Source of the DNA: an uncultured Bacteroidales bacterium
GTDB taxonomy: Bacteria; Bacteroidota; Bacteroidia; Bacteroidales; UBA932
NCBI GenBank assembly: GCA_905234775.1
Contig: CAJOJC010000051.1
Location: forward strand, 9,697 to 24,948
DNA: 15,252 nucleotides
Reading direction: 5' to 3'
Shown here: in pieces, positions 1-7,839 of the stretch
Position numbering within the stretch: the first letter of the stretch is position 1
How the letters are laid out: the number at the start of each line of letters is the position of its first letter
Translations under genes and position numbers: made by a program
Notes under the pieces: generated by a model
Told to the model about the DNA's origin: nothing
What the model saw: the letters and a program-made list of their open reading frames with translations, nothing else
The model's database searches: none

Positions 1-212
1 TCCGTAATGTTGCGGACATAGCGCACCTTGTAGCCGAGGTGTCGCAGGAGTTTTGCCAGGACATCGAAGGTAACGCCCGGGCGGGCATGGCCCAGATGGG
101 CGTCTCCATAGACGGTCGGGCCGCAGACATACATTCCTGCGCGCCCGGGGTTGATCGGCTTGAAGACCTCCTTCTGGTGGGTCATTGTATTTGTAAGTCG
201 TAAAACTTTCAT
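1..212 (-). CDS. cysS: Cysteinyl-tRNA synthetase, N-terminal fragment (gene runs off the left edge)
   Basis: Charges tRNA-Cys with cysteine in the cytosol. Only the first 70 codons are in the window; the rest lies beyond position 1. The visible protein has the hallmark start of class I cysteinyl-tRNA synthetases: a CGPTVY segment, whose Cys is a zinc ligand in the family, followed by HLGHARP, the HxGH ATP-binding signature, and ending in YVRNIT just before the expected DVDDKI stretch. The ATG at 210-212 was chosen because the preceding residues ([19 protein letters not shown]) match the usual short beta-strand leader; the later ATG at 183-185 would remove it. It starts two bases after the folD stop codon, so the two genes are probably co-transcribed. 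Identity is secure; nothing can be said about the C-terminal half. Confidence 0.93.
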   Translation of the reverse strand, partial: MKVLRLTNTMTHQKEVFKPINPGRAGMYVCGPTVYGDAHLGHARPGVTFDVLAKLLRHLGYKVRYVRNIT

Positions 213-214
213 AT

Positions 215-1078
215 CTATTGTTTTCTCAAGAAGCAATCCAGGGTATTCTCCAACAGCGAGCAGATTGTCATCGGGCCCACTCCGCCCGGCACCGGGGTAA
301 TCACGGAGGCCTTGGGCGCGACGGCCTCGAAGTCGACGTCGCCGCAGAGCTTTCCGTCTTCGCCGCGGTTGATCCCGACGTCGACCACAACTGCGCCGTC
401 GCGGACCATCTCCGCTCCTACGAACTTCGGCTTTCCTATCGCGGCGACCAGAATCTCCGCCTGACGGGTCACTTCGGCAATATTCTGAGTTCTGGAGTGA
501 CAGATAGTCACAGTGGCGTTTGCATTCAGCAACAGTTTCGCTATCGGCAGGCCGACTATATTGCTGCGGCCTATCACTACGGCCCTCTTGCCGGCAAGAT
601 CTACTCCTGCAGCCTCGAGGATTCTCATTATTCCGCGCGGAGTACAGGCTACGGCCGCCTCGCGCTCGATAGCTTTGTTATCGCGTCCGAGCCACAATTT
701 TGCGACGTTGGCAGGGTGAAAGCCGTCAACATCTTTTTCCGGAAGAATCGAACCAGTGATCTTCGTTTCGTTGAGATGCTTAGGCAAAGGCAGCTGCACT
801 AGAATTCCGTCTACTGCGGGATCCGAATTGAGTTCGTCAATGTGTTTCAGGAGCTCCTCTTCCGAGGTCTCGGCCGGGAGCTTACACTCTATACTTCTGA
901 AACCGGCCCTCTCGCAGGCTCTGTGTTTATTACGTACATACACCTGGCTCGCAGGGTCTTCTCCCACGAGTATTACCGCCAGGGACGGTACCCTGCCGTA
1001 CTTTTCCGGGAAGTCTTTCACCTCCCCCGCAATGCGGGCGATTATGCTGTCCGCAAGCTCTTTTCCGCTGATAGTCAT
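215..1078 (-). CDS. folD: Bifunctional methylenetetrahydrofolate dehydrogenase / methenyltetrahydrofolate cyclohydrolase FolD
   Basis: Interconverts 5,10-methylene-THF, 5,10-methenyl-THF and 10-formyl-THF in the cytosol, feeding purine and formyl-methionine synthesis. The 287-residue length is normal. Visible family features are the YVRNK segment with Tyr47 and the catalytic Lys51, the VQLPLP motif (residues 94-99), DVDGFHP (116-122) in the folate site, CTPRG (145-149), the Rossmann-type GRSNIVGLP loop (170-178) for NAD(P), and [11 protein letters not shown] (261-271). A short insertion (roughly residues 133-143, charged) precedes CTPRG compared with the usual spacing. The gene heads a folD-cysS pair and is divergent from the TM2 gene; its promoter should lie in the 82-bp gap upstream. 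Identification is very secure. Confidence 0.97.
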   Translation of the reverse strand: MTISGKELADSIIARIAGEVKDFPEKYGRVPSLAVILVGEDPASQVYVRNKHRACERAGFRSIECKLPAETSEEELLKHIDELNSDPAVDGILVQLPLPKHLNETKITGSILPEKDVDGFHPANVAKLWLGRDNKAIEREAAVACTPRGIMRILEAAGVDLAGKRAVVIGRSNIVGLPIAKLLLNANATVTICHSRTQNIAEVTRQAEILVAAIGKPKFVGAEMVRDGAVVVDVGINRGEDGKLCGDVDFEAVAPKASVITPVPGGVGPMTICSLLENTLDCFLRKQ

Positions 1079-1109
1079 ACGTTCTGCTAAGATAACAATA
1101 ATATCTCAA

Positions 1110-1118
1110 CAAAAATTA
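1110..1118 (-). promoter_or_regulatory. Candidate -7 element for folD-cysS
   Basis: On the minus strand this reads TAATTTTTG, close to the Bacteroidota -7 consensus TAnnTTTG but with one extra base in the spacer. It ends 31 bases before the folD ATG, leaving room for a short leader. No convincing TTG at the -33 position was found. It lies back to back with the better match on the opposite strand, so this assignment is tentative. Confidence 0.28.
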
Positions 1119-1119
1119 T

Positions 1120-1127
1120 TATATTTG
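1120..1127 (+). promoter_or_regulatory. Candidate -7 element for the envelope operon
   Basis: TATATTTG is a perfect match to the Bacteroidota sigma-ABfr -7 consensus TAnnTTTG. It sits in an AT-rich gap 33 bases before the ATG of the TM2 gene, predicting a leader of about 25-30 nt. A TTG at the expected -33 spacing is not visible. No Shine-Dalgarno sequence precedes the ATG, only an A-rich stretch (CTCAAAAAAG), as is common in Bacteroidota. Confidence 0.5.
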
Positions 1128-1160
1128 TTTCAAGTATTTTAAAACCAAATCTCAAAAAAG

Positions 1161-1577
1161 ATGAAAAAGCTCATTCTTTGCCTCGTCGCAGTCCTCGGAC
1201 TCGGCCTTGCAGCAAGTGCTGCTAACTACACCATCGACGAGCAGTCGATCGACGCTATGATTGAAATGGCGGAGGAAGTTTCTCCCGCTATGATGGAAGC
1301 AGAAGGCGCAACAGACGTCACCATCCACCTCGGAAACGGTGCACAGCCTGTCCTCGCTTTCATCCTCGCTCTCGTTCCTGTAACCAGTTGGCTCGCAATC
1401 CACCGTATGTACATGGGTACTTCGATCCTTGCAGTCCTCCTGAACATCGTAACAGGTGCTGGCTTCGGCATTGTCTATGTCGTTGACTGGATCGTTCTCC
1501 TGCTTGGCGTGCTCGACAATAACATCGGCCAGTACTGCAACAACGGCCGCTGGCTCATGTGGGCAGACATCATCTAA
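1161..1577 (+). CDS. TM2-domain membrane protein with signal peptide
   Basis: A 138-residue membrane protein. Residues 1-20 form a signal peptide (Lys-Lys, hydrophobic core, Ala-Ser-Ala end). A short acidic, Met-rich segment (21-60) follows, then two hydrophobic segments at about 63-84 and 88-119. The turn AIHRMYMGTS (79-88) and the later GAGFGIVYVVDWIVLLLGV (99-117) match the TM2 domain pattern (G-x-HRFYxG, then GxxxGxxxxxDxxxL), with Asp109 at the conserved acidic position. TM2 proteins are small two-helix membrane proteins whose biochemical role in bacteria is largely unknown. This is the first gene of a five-gene envelope operon; the next gene starts three bases after its stop. The TM2 assignment is good, the function is open. 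Confidence 0.85.
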   Translation: MKKLILCLVAVLGLGLAASAANYTIDEQSIDAMIEMAEEVSPAMMEAEGATDVTIHLGNGAQPVLAFILALVPVTSWLAIHRMYMGTSILAVLLNIVTGAGFGIVYVVDWIVLLLGVLDNNIGQYCNNGRWLMWADII

Positions 1578-1580
1578 TTG

Positions 1581-2300
1581 ATGAACAAAAATCTCCGCGT
1601 ACTAGCCCTCGCACTCCTGCTTCTTAGCGTGCCGGCTTCTGCTCAGCGCAGGCTCTCGGCCGACGTAGAAGTAAAGAATGTTTCAGGACGAAGCGTGGTC
1701 ACAACCACCAAAAGCGTCTATTGTGCAAACAATGGACGCTTGGTGGTTTGTAACCACAAACCCGTCGAGTACACGATGATTACAAACATCGGCGGAGAAA
1801 CAAAAATCTATTTCAAAAAGACCAAGGAGGTACTGGTAGACAACCAGGGAATGATGAGCTCCAAAGACGAACTTCTCACTCTTTTCCTCATGGGACGAAT
1901 CGAAGATCTGGGAGTAGGACTTTTCGGCTACAGGCTCCAGAAAACGGAGTATGTGGAAGATGGCCTTATGAAAAAGACCTTCAAATGTATGGATCCCAAT
2001 ATGCCTCCTTATACGGAGATAGTCTATGGTAAGGATTATCTGCCTATCTATAGCGCGATTCTTACCGAAGACGGCCACGTCCAGACCAAGGTCTACTACA
2101 CTCAGTACAAGACCGTCGGTTATGTGCCTTTCCCCCACAGACTGACCCAGATTACCTACAATTCGCCGACAGACTCCACCATTATCCGTACCGTCTATTC
2201 GAATGTGGTGGCTGACTCAGACGATCCTATGTTTGACTTCACCGTTCCCGCAGACGCGGTCCCGATGGACCTCAGCGGAAACACTCAAAAACTCCGGTAA
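1581..2300 (+). CDS. Exported LolA-like protein of unknown function
   Basis: A 239-residue protein with a clear signal peptide (1-21, ending PASAQ) and no further membrane segment, so periplasmic or outer-membrane associated. The remainder is beta-rich with alternating hydrophobic strands. The C-terminal PMFDFTVPADAVPMD (216-230) resembles the FxFxxPxxA ending of LolA/LolB-like lipoprotein-carrier folds, and the run of strands 'YTMITNIGGETKIYFKKTKEVLVDNQGM' around residues 64-91 also suits that fold. This is a pattern judgement, not a proven homology. ATG 1581 was chosen over the in-frame TTG at 1578, which directly follows the TM2 stop codon. The next gene's ATG shares one base with its stop codon (TAATGA), indicating translational coupling. 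Confidence 0.75.
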   Translation: MNKNLRVLALALLLLSVPASAQRRLSADVEVKNVSGRSVVTTTKSVYCANNGRLVVCNHKPVEYTMITNIGGETKIYFKKTKEVLVDNQGMMSSKDELLTLFLMGRIEDLGVGLFGYRLQKTEYVEDGLMKKTFKCMDPNMPPYTEIVYGKDYLPIYSAILTEDGHVQTKVYYTQYKTVGYVPFPHRLTQITYNSPTDSTIIRTVYSNVVADSDDPMFDFTVPADAVPMDLSGNTQKLR

Positions 2301-2674
2301 TGAAGACTCGGGCTCTCATACTCTGCCTGTTGTTCTTCACTTTCCCCCTTTTCGCTCAGACTACCGACAGGGACCTCGTGGAGAAGGCCCTCGAAGATGC
2401 GCAAACTGCCCCAAAGGCCCCGGGCAAACATAAACTCTACCATCTGTTCCGAGGACAACTTCGTGGGCAGTGCTATTATGCGCCCGAATGCGTGGATTAC
2501 TTCCCGCAGGCGGTGCATGACCTCGGATTCATCCGCGCCAGCCTGTCCATGCTCGACCGCATGACCCGCGACACCTATATCGGGACCGCGACCTTCCCCC
2601 GCGAGCTCAGGGGCAAAGATGGCAAGATCCATGAAGGAACCGAAGCCTACAGGAGGAGGCGCAGCGAGAAATGA
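2300..2674 (+). CDS. Exported YidD-like protein (membrane protein insertion efficiency factor family)
   Basis: A 124-residue protein with a signal peptide (1-19, ending LFAQ). The core, residues 52-92, follows the YidD pattern: a CYYAPEC motif (Cys58 to Cys64, matching the family's CxxxPxC), a VDYFPQAVHDLGFIRASLSMLDRM helix region equivalent to the S-x-YA-x-x-AI-x-x-HG-x-x-KG segment, and Arg90 at the position of the usual RI-x-RC region, where this protein has RDTY and lacks the third Cys. Canonical YidD is a small protein at the cytoplasmic face of the inner membrane, encoded beside yidC and helping membrane protein insertion. A version with a cleavable-looking signal peptide would act on the other side. 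The tail is strongly basic (RRRRSEK). Overlaps the next gene by 4 bp (ATGA). Confidence 0.78.
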   Translation: MKTRALILCLLFFTFPLFAQTTDRDLVEKALEDAQTAPKAPGKHKLYHLFRGQLRGQCYYAPECVDYFPQAVHDLGFIRASLSMLDRMTRDTYIGTATFPRELRGKDGKIHEGTEAYRRRRSEK

Positions 2675-3489
2675 AACGCCTGCTGCTCATACTCACCCTC
2701 GCGCTGCCTGCCGCCCTCAGGGCCCAGACAATAACGCCGGATCTCGAGTTCATCGACTACCTCATCGGAAACAATTATACCCGCGATGCCCTCGCGTGGA
2801 TAGATGGCAGCAATTATACGCCCTCCGATACCCTCGATTTCATTAAGGGCCTTACACTCTATACGGCGAACAAACTCGACCTGGCGACCGAGAGCTTTGC
2901 AAAAGTGCCGGAGGGCTCGCCCTACTATGAGAAGAGCCTCATGTTCGGAGCGGTGTCCCACGCTTATCTTGGTAACTACGAAGATGGCCTCAAACTCATC
3001 CAAAACACCGGCGATTCAGAGCTTAAACAATACGAACTGGCGGCGTTTTACCTGCTCTTAAACGACAAAACCGGCTATCAGCAGGCCTCCCAAAACTTCA
3101 CCTATCAGGATTACTCCCTCGCCGAAGGGGAGAAATTGTTCGGCAAAATCTACGAAAACCGTTTCAATGAGAAGCAGAAAAGCCCGGCGCTGGCCGGTTT
3201 GATGTCCGCGGTAATCCCGGGAGCGGGGAAGTGGTATGCCGGGCGGAAAGACGAGGCTGTTGCGTCCTTCGTGACAGTAGGTATCTTCGCCGGCCTCACG
3301 GCGGAATGTTGGATTAAGAAAGGCCCCAAGGACTGGCGGACGATAGTATTCGGAACCCTCGGCTCTTTATTTTATATAGGTAATATCTACGGCAGCTATG
3401 TGTCGGTAGGAATATACAACGACAATTTAAGACATGCGCAGGATAACACTATTGTGTTTAATCTCCACGTTCCTATTCGCAGCCTTTGA
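2671..3489 (+). CDS. Signal peptide / TPR-like / C-terminal membrane-segment protein (paralogue of the next gene)
   Basis: A 272-residue envelope protein without a named function. Residues 1-19 are a signal peptide. Residues about 24-165 are helical with repeat-like spacing (RDALAWIDG, LATESFAKV, GNYEDGLKLI), suggesting tetratricopeptide-like repeats. The C-terminal part (about 172-250) begins with the small-residue segment SAVIPGAGKWYAGRKDEAVAS (179-199) and carries two or three hydrophobic segments (about 197-212, 225-248). The PGxGxxYxGxxxEA pattern recurs in Bacteroidota membrane domains of the TM2/DUF5683 kind. The neighbouring gene has the same three-part layout, so the two are probably ancient duplicates. 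The last 56 bp overlap that gene in another frame. Likely sits in the inner membrane with the repeats in the periplasm. Confidence 0.75.
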   Translation: MKRLLLILTLALPAALRAQTITPDLEFIDYLIGNNYTRDALAWIDGSNYTPSDTLDFIKGLTLYTANKLDLATESFAKVPEGSPYYEKSLMFGAVSHAYLGNYEDGLKLIQNTGDSELKQYELAAFYLLLNDKTGYQQASQNFTYQDYSLAEGEKLFGKIYENRFNEKQKSPALAGLMSAVIPGAGKWYAGRKDEAVASFVTVGIFAGLTAECWIKKGPKDWRTIVFGTLGSLFYIGNIYGSYVSVGIYNDNLRHAQDNTIVFNLHVPIRSL

Positions 3490-4105
3490 CGCAAGCGCTG
3501 CCCAGAACGTGGATTCGCTGCTTTTCGAGGCGGCGAAGCGCGAGCGCATTGTCTTCGAGGCCCAGAACCCGATAGAGGTAAACGACGCCCTCCTGCAGAA
3601 AGCGGAATTCTACAAACAGGCCGGGCTCTATAAAGAAGCGCTCCAGACTCTCGAACGCGTAAGAGTCTACCTCGTCCCAGCAGACAGCCGCGCTGACCTT
3701 ACTGTTCAGAAATCGCTGCTCGCTTTCCTTGCCGGCGACTACGACGCCTCTCTCTCATATTTGGAAGAACTCGGCGTCCATACGGAATACGTCGAACCTA
3801 AGCTTAAGAAAGACTGGATAGGAATGGCACTGACTTTCCTCGTGCCTGCGGGCTATATCTATGCGGGCGCGCCGGGGGAGGGGGCGGTGTCTACTGCCCT
3901 GAACGCGGCCTCGATCGCATGGATTGTCGTGAACCTCAATGCGGGCCTGCCCGTCACCGCCCTCCTTGGCGGCGCGCTCGCTCTGAGCTACACCTTCCTC
4001 GGAGCACAAGAAAGAGTTGCGGAGCTTATCGCAATCCACAACTCTTCCAAGATTTCTGAGGCGAAGCGCGAAGCCGCCGCCCAGGCCTTACTCGGACTTC
4101 TCTGA
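3434..4105 (+). CDS. Signal peptide / TPR-like / membrane-segment protein, last gene of the envelope operon
   Basis: A 223-residue protein laid out like its upstream neighbour: signal peptide (1-22), helical repeats (about 50-116, including [13 protein letters not shown] and [13 protein letters not shown], both TPR-like), then a membrane part starting [23 protein letters not shown] (131-153) with hydrophobic segments at about 131-145, 152-170 and 173-190. The segment [16 protein letters not shown] aligns by eye with IPGAGKWYAGRKDEA in the neighbour. The long 56-bp overlap is accepted because the ATG at 3434 gives a complete signal peptide and later starts would destroy it. Its 3' end overlaps the end of lysS on the other strand by 18 bp. 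The specific function is unknown. Confidence 0.75.
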   Translation: MRRITLLCLISTFLFAAFDASAAQNVDSLLFEAAKRERIVFEAQNPIEVNDALLQKAEFYKQAGLYKEALQTLERVRVYLVPADSRADLTVQKSLLAFLAGDYDASLSYLEELGVHTEYVEPKLKKDWIGMALTFLVPAGYIYAGAPGEGAVSTALNAASIAWIVVNLNAGLPVTALLGGALALSYTFLGAQERVAELIAIHNSSKISEAKREAAAQALLGLL

Positions 4106-5620
4106 TCCGGCAATCTTTTCCGGTTTCATCTGAGGGAAGAACAGCACATCCTGGATGGCTGTCTGGCCCGTCATGAACATGGTAAGGCGGTCGATGCCCA
4201 TTCCCAGACCGGAGGTCGGCGGCATGCCGTACTCAAGGGCGCGGACGAAGTCCATGTCGATGTACATCGCTTCGTCGTCGCCTTTCGTCTTGAGGGCGGC
4301 CTGCTCCTGGAATCTCTCGAACTGGTCGATAGGGTCATTGAGCTCTGAGTAAGCGTTAGCCAGTTCCTTTCCGCACACGAACAGCTCGAAGCGCTCGGTG
4401 AGGGTAGGGTCGGTCCTGTGGCGCTTTGTCAGCGGGCTCATCTCCACGGGGTAATCAATTATATAGGTAGGTTGAATCAGGTTCTTCTCGCAGAATTCGC
4501 CGAAGATGGCGTCGATCAGTTTGCCCTTGCCCATCGAAGGGGTAATCTCCACACCGAGTTTCTTACAGGTGGCGCGAAGATCGGGTTCGGTCATTCCCTT
4601 CACATCAACTCCCGCATACTCCTTGATGGCATCAAGAATAGGCAGCCTGCGGAACGGGCCCTTGAAATCGACCTCGTTGCCGGCGATATTTACGGTAGTA
4701 GTTCCGTTGACCTTGAGGGCGATCTTCTCGAGCATCTTCTCCACGAACTCCATCATCCAGATGTAGTCCTTGTAAGCTACGTAGATCTCCATGCAGGTGA
4801 ATTCCGGGTTGTGGGTCTTGTCCATGCCCTCGTTACGGAAGTCCTTCGCGAACTCATACACACCGTTGTAGCCGCCGACGATAAGCCTCTTAAGGTAAAG
4901 CTCGTTGGCGATACGAAGATAGAGGGGAATATTAAGAGCGTTGTGGTGAGTTACGAACGGACGGGCTGTAGCGCCGCCGGGGATGCTCTGGAGGATAGGA
5001 GTCTCTACCTCGAGGCAACCGGCCTCGTTGAAGTACTCGCGCATAGTAGCGATAATCTGAGCCCTCTTGATGAAGGTCTCCTTCACCTGAGGATTCACGA
5101 TAAGGTCTACATACCTCTGACGGTAGCGCATCTCAGGATCGGTGAAGGCATCGAACACCTGGCCGTCCATCTCCTTGACTATAGGAAGAACGCGCAGCGA
5201 CTTGCTCAGAAGAGTTAACTCCTTGGCGTGGACGCTGAGCTGGCCGGTCTGGGTGAAGAATGCGAAGCCCTTGATTCCGATGATATCGCCTATGTCGAGG
5301 AGTTTCTTCCAGACCGTGTTGTACATGGTCTTGTCCTCTTCGGGGCAGATCTCGTCTCTCTTAACATATATCTGGATGCGTCCGCTTTCGTCCTGCAGTT
5401 CGCCGAAAGATGCGGCGCCCATAATGCGGCGGCTCATCAGACGGCCGGCGATGCACACTTCCTGGAAGTTGCCCTTCTCCGGATCGAAACCTGCGGCAAT
5501 CTCTGCTGCGTTTGTGTTGACCGGGTAAAGCGCTGCGGGGTAGGGCTCGATTCCGAGTTCACGTAGCTTGGCGAGCGACTCCCTGCGTATCAATTCCTGT
5601 TCACTGAATTCCTGTACCAT
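4088..5620 (-). CDS. lysS: Lysyl-tRNA synthetase, class II
   Basis: Charges tRNA-Lys with lysine in the cytosol. At 510 residues it matches the usual bacterial class II enzyme. The N-terminal OB-fold anticodon-binding domain spans about residues 50-140. The catalytic domain carries motif 1 around 185-222 (ending in GGATARPF), motif 2 as [14 protein letters not shown] (261-274), [15 protein letters not shown] (419-433) in the lysine site, and motif 3 as [12 protein letters not shown] (471-482). The C-terminus is a short polar tail. It is the last gene of the ten-kilobase minus-strand run, starting one base after the recJ stop. Its stop codon lies inside the 3' end of the plus-strand gene, with no room for a conventional terminator between them. 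Confidence 0.97.
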   Translation of the reverse strand: MVQEFSEQELIRRESLAKLRELGIEPYPAALYPVNTNAAEIAAGFDPEKGNFQEVCIAGRLMSRRIMGAASFGELQDESGRIQIYVKRDEICPEEDKTMYNTVWKKLLDIGDIIGIKGFAFFTQTGQLSVHAKELTLLSKSLRVLPIVKEMDGQVFDAFTDPEMRYRQRYVDLIVNPQVKETFIKRAQIIATMREYFNEAGCLEVETPILQSIPGGATARPFVTHHNALNIPLYLRIANELYLKRLIVGGYNGVYEFAKDFRNEGMDKTHNPEFTCMEIYVAYKDYIWMMEFVEKMLEKIALKVNGTTTVNIAGNEVDFKGPFRRLPILDAIKEYAGVDVKGMTEPDLRATCKKLGVEITPSMGKGKLIDAIFGEFCEKNLIQPTYIIDYPVEMSPLTKRHRTDPTLTERFELFVCGKELANAYSELNDPIDQFERFQEQAALKTKGDDEAMYIDMDFVRALEYGMPPTSGLGMGIDRLTMFMTGQTAIQDVLFFPQMKPEKIAGSEKSE

Positions 5621-5621
5621 A

Positions 5622-7355
5622 TTATATAATGTCTTCTCTTTCTTTAATGTCCTTTACGCGGAGCTGGATAGTGCTGTTTCCGCGATAGTAGTTCTCGACT
5701 ATAGTGTAGCACACGTCGAAGGGATTGCCGTGGCGTATGTACTCGAATTTGTCCGCCATATTGAAGGCGATGGCGGGGATGGCGCGCGAATAGTCCTCCT
5801 GGATGAGGTCGAGCTTCAGATGGAGCCCGCCCGCGCCCACCTTCCTGCCGCTGCCCTCGTCGCAGACGGCGTCGGTCTCGAATACCGGGTTGGCGTTTCC
5901 GGGGCCGAACGGCTGGAACTGCTTGAGGATGCGGAAGAACTTGGGCGTGATCTGGGCGAGGTCGATCCGGGCGTCGATGTCCACGACCGGGGTCAGCATC
6001 TCGTCCGTGAGCTTGCCCTCGATAAACTCCTCCATCCTGCGCGCGAATTCGGGCAGGTTCTCCTCCTTCATCGTGAGGCCGGCGGCATAGACATGGCCGC
6101 CTAAGTTCTCGAGCAGGTCGGCGCAGCTCTCGATCGAGGCATACAGGTCGAAGCCGGCTACGCTGCGGGCGGATCCGGTCACGAAGCCGTTGCTCTTGGT
6201 CAGGACGACCGTGGGCTTATAATAAGCCTCCACCAGGCGCGAGGCCACGATTCCCACGACGCCCTTGTTCCACTGCGGGTTATAGACGATCGTCGCGTTC
6301 TTCGAGGCGATGCAGCGGCCGCTCTCGACCATCTCCAGCGCTTCCTGGGTGATCTCGCGGTCGATATTCTTGCGTTCGTTGTTGTTTTCGTTGATTTGCT
6401 CGCCGATTCGGATGGCCGTTTCCTTATCGGGCGCGGTCAGTAGCTGGACTGCGAGTCGGCCGGTCTCCATTCGGCCGGCGGCGTTGATGCGCGGTCCGAT
6501 CTTGAAGACGATGTCGTCCACGGTTATGTGGCCCAGCTCGAGTCCGGAGAGCTCGATCATCGCATGGAGGCCATGGCGCGGGGCCTCATTCAGGCGCTTG
6601 AGCCCGAAGTGGGAGAGGACCCTGTTCTCGCCGACCATGCTCACGAGGTCGGAGGAGATGCTGACTACGAGCAGGTCGAGCAGGGGCAGCAGCGTCTCGA
6701 ACTCGATCCCATGGCGGATGCTGTAGGCCTGCGCGAGCTTGAATCCCACGCCGCAGCCGGACAGGTCGTCGAAGGGATAGTGGCAGTCTTCGCGCTTGGG
6801 GTCGAGCACCGCCACGGCCGCCGGGAGGGAATCCTCCGGCAGATGGTGGTCGCAGATGATGACCTCCACGCCCTTGCTGCGGGCATACTCCACCTTGTCG
6901 ATGGCCTTGATGCCGCAGTCGAGCGTAATGATCAGGGCGAAGCCGCCGTCCGCGGCCCAGTCGATGCCCTTCTGCGAGACTCCGTAGCCTTCGTCATAGC
7001 GGTCGGGGATGTAGAAGTCCACCTCGGAGGTGAACCTGCTCAGGAAAGAGTGGAGAAGCGCGACGGCGGTAGTTCCGTCTACGTCGTAGTCGCCGTAGAC
7101 CAGTATCTTCTCCTTGCCCTCGATGGCCTTATCCAGCCTGTCCACGGCTTTGTCCATATCCTTCATCAAGAAGGGGTCGTGGATGTACTCGAGGCTTGGA
7201 CGGAAGAACTGTCTGGCCTGGTCGAAGGTCTCTACGCCCCTCTTCACGAGGAGGTCGGCAAGCACCTTGTCGATGCCCACCTCCGCGCTGAGACGCTGGA
7301 CCTTCTCAGGATCGGCTGCTTCCCGGACTTTCCAAATGCTCTCTTTATTGCTCAT
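5622..7355 (-). CDS. recJ: Single-stranded-DNA-specific 5'-3' exonuclease RecJ
   Basis: Degrades single-stranded DNA 5' to 3' during recombination and mismatch or base-excision repair. The 577 residues include the DHH-superfamily motifs in order: [12 protein letters not shown] (87-98), LDCGIK (145-150), ICDHHLPE (167-174, the DHH motif), and a motif IV-like [11 protein letters not shown] (235-245). [10 protein letters not shown] (290-299) follows, then the DHHA1 signature GGHVYAAGL (419-427) and [11 protein letters not shown] (482-492) of the OB-fold part. All metal-binding aspartates and histidines expected by eye are present, so it should be active. It overlaps the aroK stop by 11 bp and is followed by lysS after one base. 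Identity is secure. Confidence 0.96.
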   Translation of the reverse strand: MSNKESIWKVREAADPEKVQRLSAEVGIDKVLADLLVKRGVETFDQARQFFRPSLEYIHDPFLMKDMDKAVDRLDKAIEGKEKILVYGDYDVDGTTAVALLHSFLSRFTSEVDFYIPDRYDEGYGVSQKGIDWAADGGFALIITLDCGIKAIDKVEYARSKGVEVIICDHHLPEDSLPAAVAVLDPKREDCHYPFDDLSGCGVGFKLAQAYSIRHGIEFETLLPLLDLLVVSISSDLVSMVGENRVLSHFGLKRLNEAPRHGLHAMIELSGLELGHITVDDIVFKIGPRINAAGRMETGRLAVQLLTAPDKETAIRIGEQINENNNERKNIDREITQEALEMVESGRCIASKNATIVYNPQWNKGVVGIVASRLVEAYYKPTVVLTKSNGFVTGSARSVAGFDLYASIESCADLLENLGGHVYAAGLTMKEENLPEFARRMEEFIEGKLTDEMLTPVVDIDARIDLAQITPKFFRILKQFQPFGPGNANPVFETDAVCDEGSGRKVGAGGLHLKLDLIQEDYSRAIPAIAFNMADKFEYIRHGNPFDVCYTIVENYYRGNSTIQLRVKDIKEREDII

Positions 7356-7839
7356 TTATACTGTTTTTATTTTCTATCAGTTTGGCACGGATTCCCTCCG
7401 CAACTTCATGCGGAGTCTTTCCGTCTGTAGTGACGGTCAGCGCGGCCTGTTCGTAAACCGGCCTGCGCTCCGGATCCCACCGTCCTCCCTCGGGCCGGCG
7501 TCTTCGCAGTTCTTCTTCCGAGGTCCTGAGGTAGACACAGAAGGTCTCCTCAAGAATAGGGCGGCGTACCGGGCCCGTCATTATCGTTCCTCCCCCGAGG
7601 GCGAGGACCAGGTCTTCTCCCGTCAGCTGATGCATTACCAGTACATCCCGGAATGCTTCAGCCTCGACGGCCCTGAATCGCGTCTCTCCGTCCTGAGCGA
7701 TTATCGTCGCAGGCGAGCGCCCGATCTTCCCTTCAATATAACTGTCCAGGTCGATGAACTCCCATCCGAGGAGCGCGGCGAGTTCGCGGCCCGTCGTGCT
7801 CTTTCCGGAGCCCATATAACCAGTCAGCGTTACCGTCAA
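7345..7839 (-). CDS. aroK: Shikimate kinase
   Basis: Phosphorylates shikimate with ATP to shikimate-3-phosphate, the fifth step of chorismate synthesis. The 164 residues show the Walker A loop GYMGSGKSTTG (7-17), the Mg/shikimate-binding DLDSYIE (30-36), the ETRFRAVE stretch (52-59) with the substrate arginine, the LGGGT loop (81-85), and an Arg-rich lid ending RRPVYEQAA (125-133). The start is TTG at 7837-7839, overlapping the parC stop as TTGA. An in-frame TGA lies a few codons upstream, and the next ATG is inside the P-loop, so TTG is effectively forced. Tight coupling with parC and an 11-bp overlap with recJ place it inside the long operon. Confidence 0.94.
   Translation of the reverse strand: MTVTLTGYMGSGKSTTGRELAALLGWEFIDLDSYIEGKIGRSPATIIAQDGETRFRAVEAEAFRDVLVMHQLTGEDLVLALGGGTIMTGPVRRPILEETFCVYLRTSEEELRRRRPEGGRWDPERRPVYEQAALTVTTDGKTPHEVAEGIRAKLIENKNSINEQ

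Noticed and set aside
890..2862. The string CTTACACTCTATAC shared by folD (around 890) and the first TPR-like gene (around 2850)
   Set aside because: Both copies lie inside coding sequence of unrelated genes in unrelated frames; a chance match.
4103..4130. Bidirectional terminator between the convergent operons
   Set aside because: Only a 4-bp CCGG dyad with a large loop is present, partly beyond the stop codons, with no T-run following a stable stem.
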